From the NCBI GenBank assembly GCA_018903015.1, contig JAHIPR010000134.1, positions 1-10,687 of the forward strand: DNA of 10,687 nt. Reading direction: 5' to 3'. The stretch is from a bacterium (lineage in GTDB: Bacteria > Atribacterota > JS1 > SB-45 > 34-128). Of the stretch, positions 5,076 through 10,687 are shown one piece after another. Both the position numbers and the translations under genes were made by a program. Every line of letters starts with the position of its first letter. The stretch's first letter is position 1. The notes under the pieces are model-generated. The model ran no database searches. It saw nothing but the letters and a program-made list of their open reading frames with translations, and was not told the DNA's origin.

Positions 5076-7241
5076 TTATTTAATTCTTAAAGAATTTAAG
5101 ATTACCGTGATAGAGCTAATAGCCATAGCTCCTTCGGCTATAGCCGGATGTAATAATCCGACCATAGCCAGAGGGATAACAATGACATTGTAGAAAAATG
5201 CCCAGAATAAATTCTGCCTAATAATTCGAAAGGTTTTTCGGGAGATTTCAATACTATCTACTATACGAGATATTCCTCCTTTTACTATCACAATATCGGC
5301 ACTATCTATAGCTAAATCGGCACCTTCTCCAATGGCTACCCCGATATCTGCTCCTTTAAGGGAAGCTGCGTCATTTATTCCATCTCCTACCATCAATATC
5401 TTTGAACCTTTTTGTTGATATTCCCTGATAATATTCAGTTTATCCTGAGGCTTAACTCCCGCATAAACTTTTTTTATCCCCACTTGGCGAGCTATGGCCT
5501 GAGCAGTCTTGAGATTATCACCACTCAGCATAATTGAGTCTATACCCAAGTTTTTAAGTTTCAACACTGCTTTATCTGAATCTTCCCTTACGGGATCTTC
5601 AATAGCTATCGACCCAATATTTATGCCATTTTTACAAACTTCTACTACAATCTTCCCTTCCTCAAGAAGATCTAAATATTTCTCAGTGGACTTAGGTTTT
5701 CCAATAAAATATTCATCCCCTTTTACCACTGCCTTAACCCCTTCTCCACTTATCTCTTCAATTTTTTCTGGCTTTACATCTGATTTTTGAAAAGAGGATA
5801 TAGCCTTGGCTAAAGGATGATTGGAATTACTTTCGATTCCCGCAACAATTTTCATCTCTTCTTTAGAAAGAGAATGATTAATAATATGAGGATTACCCTG
5901 AGTGATAGTACCGGTTTTATCCATCATGACTATTTTAATATCTTTAGAAGTTTGAATTGCTTCAGCATTTCTAATAATCATTCCTTTTTTAGCTGCCAGC
6001 CCGGTTCCAGAGACTAAAGCCATAGGGATAGCTAATCCCAAAGCACAGGGACAGGCAATAACTATAGTAGAAATAAAAGCAAATACTGCAAAAGAAATCG
6101 AACTATCCGTATTTAATATCCAGGGAAATAATCCTCGCATATAGGAAAGAAATCCCTGAAATTCCTTAAATTGAAAATACCAGATTATACCACTTACCAG
6201 TGCCAGAGTAATAATTGTGGGAATAAACCAAAGGGTAATTCTATCTGCTAAAGCCTGGATAGGTATTTTGGTCCCCTGGGCTTCTTTGATTAAATCTATC
6301 ATCTGGGAGAGGAAAGATTCTTCACCAACTTTATCAACTCTTACTTTAAAACTACCGGTAAGGTTTAGAGATCCACCGGTTACCTTGCTCCCTTTATTTT
6401 TACTTACTGGCAAAGATTCTCCGCTAATCATAGATTCATCTACTGAAGAGATCCCTTCTTCTACTTTTCCGTCTACAGGAATCCTTTCTCCAGGTTTAAC
6501 TAAAACTAAAAAACCAACTTTAACTGCTTCTATAGGTATGGTAGACTCTCCATCGGGAAATATTACTCGAGCTTCTTTTGCCTGGAGTTTAATAAGAGCC
6601 TTTATTTCTTTAGCTGCCTTGTCTCGAAGACGTGATTCAATAAATCTACCAGTAAGGTGAATAGTAATAATCATGGTACCTATGGTTCCGAAAGAGATGA
6701 TGGAAAATCCTAATGAACTTAATAGGGCAGTTATCCAACAGGCAAGTGAGCCAATAAAAATAAGGGTATCCATATTAGTATGAAAATGGGTAAGGGCTAT
6801 CCAGGCTCCCTTAATAGTCTCTCTACCACTATAAAAAATTACTATCCCCCCAAAGATTAATTCTATCAACATAAAATAAGGCACAGTATAACCAATCATA
6901 TTAAAGATCATTAACACCGATAGAGGAAAAGTAATGATCCAGGAAAAGATAAGATTCTTTCGAGCAAGGTTATATCTTTTCTTTTCTAAATCTTCTGCTG
7001 GTTCGGTAGAAATACCATAGCCCACTTCTTCTACTGCTTTCCTTATCCTCTCTAAAGAGATATCTTTTTCGCTTATCAAAAAAGCACTATTAGTAGCCAG
7101 ATTGACGGATGCAAATTTTATTCCCTCGATTTTTTTTAAAGAATTTTCTACTGTATTTGCACAGGTAATACAGCTCATTCCAGTAATTGAAAAACTTTTT
7201 TTATTTTCACTCATTTTGTATACTTCTAACTTTTTAGTCAT
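5076..7241 (-). CDS. copA: Copper-exporting P1B-1-type ATPase CopA
   Basis: The 721-aa membrane ATPase pumps Cu(I) out of the cytoplasm. An N-terminal heavy-metal-associated domain carries GMSCITC (21-27), with Cys24 and Cys27 as copper ligands. Two membrane-segment pairs follow, then the actuator domain with SGES (273-276). Next come the membrane CPC site (397-399 in IVIACPCALGLAIP), the phosphorylated Asp441 in DKTGT, the HP motif (475-476), GDGIND (619-624), YN (684-685) and MAISS (706-710). The CPC, YN and MxxSS triad defines the Cu(I) P1B-1 subgroup. Length and order are normal for a one-HMA enzyme. The start is uncertain: the ATG at 7241 has only a weak GAG site, and an in-frame ATG at 7214 with AGAAG upstream would give 712 residues. 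A 90-bp gap without a terminator separates it from the ferritin-like gene, so co-transcription is plausible. No CopZ chaperone or CsoR/CopY regulator is seen here. Confidence 0.95.
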   Translation of the reverse strand: MTKKLEVYKMSENKKSFSITGMSCITCANTVENSLKKIEGIKFASVNLATNSAFLISEKDISLERIRKAVEEVGYGISTEPAEDLEKKRYNLARKNLIFSWIITFPLSVLMIFNMIGYTVPYFMLIELIFGGIVIFYSGRETIKGAWIALTHFHTNMDTLIFIGSLACWITALLSSLGFSIISFGTIGTMIITIHLTGRFIESRLRDKAAKEIKALIKLQAKEARVIFPDGESTIPIEAVKVGFLVLVKPGERIPVDGKVEEGISSVDESMISGESLPVSKNKGSKVTGGSLNLTGSFKVRVDKVGEESFLSQMIDLIKEAQGTKIPIQALADRITLWFIPTIITLALVSGIIWYFQFKEFQGFLSYMRGLFPWILNTDSSISFAVFAFISTIVIACPCALGLAIPMALVSGTGLAAKKGMIIRNAEAIQTSKDIKIVMMDKTGTITQGNPHIINHSLSKEEMKIVAGIESNSNHPLAKAISSFQKSDVKPEKIEEISGEGVKAVVKGDEYFIGKPKSTEKYLDLLEEGKIVVEVCKNGINIGSIAIEDPVREDSDKAVLKLKNLGIDSIMLSGDNLKTAQAIARQVGIKKVYAGVKPQDKLNIIREYQQKGSKILMVGDGINDAASLKGADIGVAIGEGADLAIDSADIVIVKGGISRIVDSIEISRKTFRIIRQNLFWAFFYNVIVIPLAMVGLLHPAIAEGAMAISSITVILNSLRIK

Positions 7242-7331
7242 TTTAATCTCTACTATCTTCTAATATTTCTTTTTTCCTAAAATTTATCATTTAGTTGGCT
7301 GCTTATACAACATTACCTAATAATTTATATC

Positions 7332-7820
7332 TTAATAATCATCCAAATGATTAAATTCTGCATTTTCAATCCATGTCTCGGGTCTGGAAACAAATTCAAC
7401 TAAGTTTTCCAGTAGAAACATATGCTTTTTTTCTTGTCCTGCTAACTTTAAAAATATTTTCCTTTGTGATTCGATCTCAGCTTTATCACCCATTTCCGTA
7501 TAAAACTTATAACTCTTTTCTTCAATTTCCTGGGCTTTGCGGTAGAAATTTATCTGTGGTAAGTCAAAGTTAAATACTAGATTTTTTCCTTTAATTTTAA
7601 TAAAGATATTCTTAGCATTCTCTAATATATCTGTTTCTGCTAATTCTGCACTTACATCGGCTTTAACCATTTGTTCAATAATATTATAATGTTTAACTTC
7701 GTCATTTGCTAACATTTTTAATATATTCTGGAGCCCTACATCACCTGTTTTGTTAGCAAGTTCACGATAATAATTTTCACTGTCTTTTTCCATCTTCATG
7801 GCATATTTATAAATATTCAT
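7332..7820 (-). CDS. Ferritin-like/rubrerythrin-type diiron protein without rubredoxin domain
   Basis: The 162-aa, all-helical soluble protein has two ExxH-type iron motifs in repeated helix pairs. The first half has Glu11/Glu15 in MEKDSENYYREL and ANDEVKHY with Glu41 and His44. The second has AQEIEEKSYKFYTEMG (Glu98, Glu100, Glu101) and GQEKKHMFLLENL with Glu130 and His133. This arrangement is that of the rubrerythrin/ferritin-like superfamily, whose members reduce peroxide or bind and oxidise iron. There is no cysteine-containing rubredoxin module, so electron supply would need a partner, or the role is not peroxidase. The tail (ENAEFNHLDDY) is acidic. The ATG at 7820 has AGGAGG seven bases upstream, a strong site. 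It lies between a copper pump and an HD-GYP protein, with a transposase relic in its 5' region, so the present neighbourhood may be secondary. Confidence 0.82.
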   Translation of the reverse strand: MNIYKYAMKMEKDSENYYRELANKTGDVGLQNILKMLANDEVKHYNIIEQMVKADVSAELAETDILENAKNIFIKIKGKNLVFNFDLPQINFYRKAQEIEEKSYKFYTEMGDKAEIESQRKIFLKLAGQEKKHMFLLENLVEFVSRPETWIENAEFNHLDDY

Positions 7821-7844
7821 TTACATTCCTCCTATTATTTATAT

Positions 7845-7871
7845 TTGTCAGGGAACGGTTCTTTGTCACAA
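7845..7871. repeat. Decayed REP-like palindrome
   Basis: The plus strand contains CAGGGAACGGTTCTTTGTC (7849-7867). It matches the core of the intact palindrome at 3816-3835 (CAGGGGACGGTT...GTC) but with mismatches in the stem. Outer bases TTGT/ACAA (7845-7848 and 7868-7871) still pair. It overlaps the 3' end of the transposase remnant, the usual position of such a palindrome. Confidence 0.55.
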
Positions 7872-7937
7872 TTTAACCCTCGATACCATACCTCGATTAA
7901 TACTTAAAATTTCAGCTATCTCCCCGATGGACCCTTT
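7866..7937 (-). pseudogene. C-terminal remnant of a REP-associated tyrosine transposase (RAYT)
   Basis: Directly after the HD-GYP stop codon, and in the same frame, 23 codons read KGSIGEIAEI then LSINRGMVSRVKL before a TGA at 7868-7866. The segment GEIAEILSINRGMVSR looks like the C-terminal helix-turn-helix found in many Firmicutes-type REP-associated Y1 transposases. A REP-like palindrome overlaps its end, as expected. The catalytic HUH domain is absent, having been deleted, so this is a scar and not a gene. The short length limits certainty; another HTH protein end is possible. Confidence 0.5.
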
Positions 7938-9536
7938 TTATATATTATAATCTTTATAAGCATCGCTTATTTTCAGGAACTCCTTCTCACATTTCAGAAA
8001 AGCATCCACGATGTCCGGGTCAAAGTGTTCGCCGCTATCAGACTTGATTCTCTTGACTGCCTCTTCATGTGACAGTTCATCTTTATAGGGTCTTTTCGAT
8101 CTAATTGCGTCATAGGCATCACACAGGGCAAAAATTCTTGCTTCCAAAGGAATTTCCTGCCCTTTTAGACCCTCCAGATATCCTTTACCATTATATTTCT
8201 CATGATGATAGGCACAAATGTTTCTGCCCATAATAAAAAATAATTGTTTAAGTTTGAACTTATCAATGGTGTTCTGAAGTATCTGTTTTCCTATCTGAAC
8301 GTGTTTCTTTATCTCTTCGTATTCTTCATTAGTTAGCTTTGATTCTTTCAATAAGATGGCATCTCGTATTCCCACTTTTCCTATATCATGCAAAGGAGCG
8401 GCATCATAAAGATCTTCAATAAATTCATTAGTGATGAGTTTTCGGTACTTTTTGTCCTTACGCAACTGTTTTGCCAATACCACTGAGTAGTTACCTGTTC
8501 TTTCTAAATGATGTCCTGTTTCCGGATCTCTCCCCTCGGTAAGTCCCGCAAGAGAAAATATAATAGCTTTTTGTGCCCCTATCAACTCTCTGAATCTCAA
8601 GATACTTATGTAGCCAACAATCAGTATTAGGCAAAGAAATAAGACAAGAAGCAGGATAGACGATAATATCAGTTTCTGTAATGCTATTTTCAACAAAGGG
8701 TGGCTGTGATATATTGCCACAATCATTCTCTTGCCAGGAAGGAACTCCACAACAGAATAGTGAATAGTTTCTACATCTGAGATATGCAACCCGCCGGAAT
8801 GATCACCAAAATCATAGTTTGACTTACTGAAGTTAATAGATCTGTCTGGCTTTAGTGATATTAAATTCCCTTCTTCAGTCTGAATGAACATATTTTCAGG
8901 TAGAAGTTCAAGGACTCTCGAGAAATATAAATTCAAAATCAAAATCCCCTTCTTTTCTCCCTGAGAGTCAAACAAGGACGAGGCTAACCTTATTACCGGG
9001 AGGTAAGGGATCTCTACCTCTCCTTGTTCAGTATTCAAATCTATTGGAGAAGCATACCTCTGGTCACTATCCAGTTTTATGGCCTCTTGAAAATAGTATT
9101 GGTGCTTCTTATCTTGTAAATCGGAATCAGGGACAATCACAGTAGTACCATCTCGCTTATTGTCTATCCCAACTATTTCGTATCCTGAAGAATCTATAAT
9201 TCTGATTTGATAATACTGTTTATAACTCTTTGCAAAGCCATAAAATATCTCTTTAACTTCATCTCTGTATTTAATGGATTCAAAATCACTATCTACATAA
9301 CCTTTAATGCTCGGAATATCTCTTAAAAAAAACAAATCATGTACAAAGTCAGAAAATAATATTTCGATTGTCTCCTTGGCGGAAAGCAATTGATGAACTT
9401 CGTTCTCGTGCTGCCGTTTTGCATCTTCCTCATATATTTGATTCCCACCAAAATATAGCACTGATCCAAAAATAAAAAAAAGAATTATAGTAATTGATAA
9501 AAATGCCTTATTTTGCTTTATAAGTTTCCAATTCAT
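7938..9536 (-). CDS. Membrane sensor with extracytoplasmic Cache-like region and HD-GYP domain
   Basis: The 532-aa protein has an N-terminal membrane helix (about 12-29), an extracytoplasmic sensor region (about 31-283) that looks like a double Cache fold (RIIDSSGYEIVGID, then YYFQEAIKL and YASPIDLN), and a second membrane helix (about 288-312). The cytoplasmic C-terminal part is an HD-GYP domain (about 322-525). HD-GYP enzymes hydrolyse cyclic-di-GMP at a metal centre. Visible residues are GHHLERTG (341-348), the HD pair in HDIGKVGI (383-390), HVQIG (412-416), HHEKYNGKGYL (444-454), LCDAYDAIRSKRPY (471-484) and HFDPDIVDAF (504-513). The signature GYP is GYL (452-454), a known kind of deviation that may change activity or partner binding. 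There is no receiver, HAMP or GGDEF domain. It starts 37 bp after the CopB-like gene, with GGAG about 11 nt upstream of the ATG, so the two are probably co-transcribed. Sensed ligand is unknown. Confidence 0.9.
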   Translation of the reverse strand: MNWKLIKQNKAFLSITIILFFIFGSVLYFGGNQIYEEDAKRQHENEVHQLLSAKETIEILFSDFVHDLFFLRDIPSIKGYVDSDFESIKYRDEVKEIFYGFAKSYKQYYQIRIIDSSGYEIVGIDNKRDGTTVIVPDSDLQDKKHQYYFQEAIKLDSDQRYASPIDLNTEQGEVEIPYLPVIRLASSLFDSQGEKKGILILNLYFSRVLELLPENMFIQTEEGNLISLKPDRSINFSKSNYDFGDHSGGLHISDVETIHYSVVEFLPGKRMIVAIYHSHPLLKIALQKLILSSILLLVLFLCLILIVGYISILRFRELIGAQKAIIFSLAGLTEGRDPETGHHLERTGNYSVVLAKQLRKDKKYRKLITNEFIEDLYDAAPLHDIGKVGIRDAILLKESKLTNEEYEEIKKHVQIGKQILQNTIDKFKLKQLFFIMGRNICAYHHEKYNGKGYLEGLKGQEIPLEARIFALCDAYDAIRSKRPYKDELSHEEAVKRIKSDSGEHFDPDIVDAFLKCEKEFLKISDAYKDYNI

Positions 9537-9573
9537 ATTGATAAATTCTCCATTTCTTCACCGACAAGGTTCA

Positions 9574-10687
9574 TTATGTAATAGAAGTCTCTTTTCTTAT
9601 GGATAAAAATTGAGCATTTATAGCTACAATTATAGTGCTTAAAGACATAAATGCAGCACCTATAGCCGGAGAAATGATTATACCATAATTGTACAATGCT
9701 CCGGCAGCAAGAGGAATGGCAATGACATTATATCCTGTTGCCCAAAACAGATTTTGAATCATTTTACTATAAGTTGCTCTTCCAAATAAAATTAGTGCAG
9801 TAACGTCTAAAGGATTGCTATTTACTAAGATAATATCAGCAGTCTCGGCAGCAACATCTGTGCCTGAGCCGATAGCAATCCCTACATCTGCCTGAGCAAG
9901 AGCGGGGGCATCATTAATCCCGTCTCCGGTCATAGCAACAAATTCGCCTTTATTCTGCAGTTCTTTTATTTTTTCCAGCTTTTCATGTGGCAGTACTTCT
10001 GCAAAATAACCATCAAGATGTAACTCATTTGAGACTTCTTCGGCGATTCCTTTGTTATCACCGGTAAGCATCCAGCATTTTATGCCTAATTTTTTTAGCT
10101 GCTGTATTGCTTCATAGGATTCCTCTCTAATTTTATCAGCAAGAGTGATAACCCCGATTATTCGGTTATCCAATAGAACATAGACCAGTGTTCCGGTTTC
10201 ATCAACCTTCATCTCTTTTAGCATCTCAAAATTTTTTCCCCTCGCATAGCTCTGGCTAACCAAGGCAATATTTTCCCCTTCTACTTTCCCCTTTACCCCT
10301 TGTCCTTTTATTACCTCAAAGTCTGATACCGGCATGGTCTTAACTTTGATTTCTTCTGCTCTTCTTATAATTCCCCTGGCAATGGGGTGTTCAGAATTTT
10401 TTTCAAGTGAGGCAGCCAACTGAATAATCTTTTTTTCATCAAAATTCTTGTCTGTAACCGCAACCAGGCTTACTCCGAACTTACCTTCGGTAAGTGTACC
10501 TGTTTTATCAAACACCACAGTGGTTATCTTTCTGGAGTTTTCAAAGGCAGTTCTATTTCTTATCAAAAGGCCATTTTTTGCCGACAAGGTAGTTGAAACT
10601 GCCGTGACCAGAGGTATGGCTAAACCCAAGGCATGGGGGCAGGCAATAACCATTACCGTAGCCATTCTTTCAATGGCAAATGCCAGG
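9574..10687 (-). CDS. copB: CopB-like P1B-3-type copper ATPase, 5' part cut by window edge
   Basis: The frame is open to the right edge, so the N-terminus, actuator domain and first membrane segments are outside. The visible 370 codons begin just before the ion-site helix (IERMATVMVIACPHALGLAIP). Counting from the Met at 10665, the CPH motif is at 9-11, the phosphorylated Asp53 is in DKTGT, HP is at 93-94, GDGIND at 247-252, YN at 312-313 and MSLST at 340-344. CPH in place of CPC, together with MSxST, marks the P1B-3 group, exporters described for Cu(II) or Cu(I), sometimes silver. The Met at 10665 should not be taken as a start, because the conserved sequence continues upstream of it in frame. 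The gene is followed after 37 bp by the HD-GYP gene. Substrate within the copper/silver group is not certain. Confidence 0.92.
   Translation of the reverse strand, partial: LAFAIERMATVMVIACPHALGLAIPLVTAVSTTLSAKNGLLIRNRTAFENSRKITTVVFDKTGTLTEGKFGVSLVAVTDKNFDEKKIIQLAASLEKNSEHPIARGIIRRAEEIKVKTMPVSDFEVIKGQGVKGKVEGENIALVSQSYARGKNFEMLKEMKVDETGTLVYVLLDNRIIGVITLADKIREESYEAIQQLKKLGIKCWMLTGDNKGIAEEVSNELHLDGYFAEVLPHEKLEKIKELQNKGEFVAMTGDGINDAPALAQADVGIAIGSGTDVAAETADIILVNSNPLDVTALILFGRATYSKMIQNLFWATGYNVIAIPLAAGALYNYGIIISPAIGAAFMSLSTIIVAINAQFLSIRKETSIT

Noticed and set aside
6217..6660. Plus-strand open frame of 147 codons inside copA
   Set aside because: It is antisense to the conserved actuator region of a clear P-type ATPase and has no recognisable domain.
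10600..10665. Met at 10665 as the start of a short 363-residue ATPase
   Set aside because: Conserved membrane sequence continues in frame upstream of it to the window edge, and it lies just before the CPH motif, so it is internal.
1..10687. CRISPR array, tRNA or rRNA genes, phage or plasmid origin features
   Set aside because: I saw no regularly spaced repeats, no tRNA-like cloverleaf and no rRNA motifs, and no replication or integration genes.

Overview
This is an AT-rich window (my estimate is GC in the mid-30s percent) from a bacterium that is probably anaerobic. All recognisable protein genes lie on the minus strand. The AT-rich codon use, strong AGGAGG-type ribosome binding sites, short intergenic gaps and relics of a REP-associated transposase system suggest a Firmicutes-like or Atribacterota-like lineage. 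That placement is inferred from style, not from a marker gene.

The transcription order runs from right to left. It starts with the C-terminal part of a CopB-like P1B ATPase (CPH motif), cut by the right edge. Next come a membrane-bound Cache/HD-GYP protein (probable cyclic-di-GMP phosphodiesterase), a small remnant of a REP-associated tyrosine transposase with a decayed REP palindrome, a two-helix-pair ferritin-like diiron protein and a complete CopA-type P1B ATPase (HMA domain, CPC motif). These are followed by a MalY/PatB-type PLP-dependent C-S lyase/aminotransferase bracketed by two REP-like hairpins, a 12-TM major facilitator of the fosmidomycin-resistance type, and an ArsM arsenite methyltransferase. 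The theme is metal and metalloid handling (copper export, arsenic methylation, an iron/oxidative-stress protein) with drug efflux and sulfur amino acid chemistry.

Left of an intergenic region of about 350 bp lies a second unit. A near-consensus sigma-70 promoter and a LacI-type palindromic operator drive a broken ribokinase gene, followed directly by a LacI/RbsR-type repressor gene that runs off the left edge. The ribokinase keeps only its N-terminal 60%. It seems to carry both a one-base frameshift and a large deletion of its catalytic C-terminal part, yet promoter, operator and repressor remain, so the repressor probably still autoregulates.

The most unusual signal is on the plus strand in that gap. 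It is a sequence with the 5' half of the GEMM-I (cyclic-di-GMP-I) riboswitch core (GGCAAAC, a 6-bp stem, GACGCAAA) joined to a terminator-like hairpin whose left arm can pair alternatively with the aptamer base. No gene lies downstream on that strand; readthrough would run antisense into arsM. An HD-GYP protein in the same window gives a possible signalling link, but that link is speculative.
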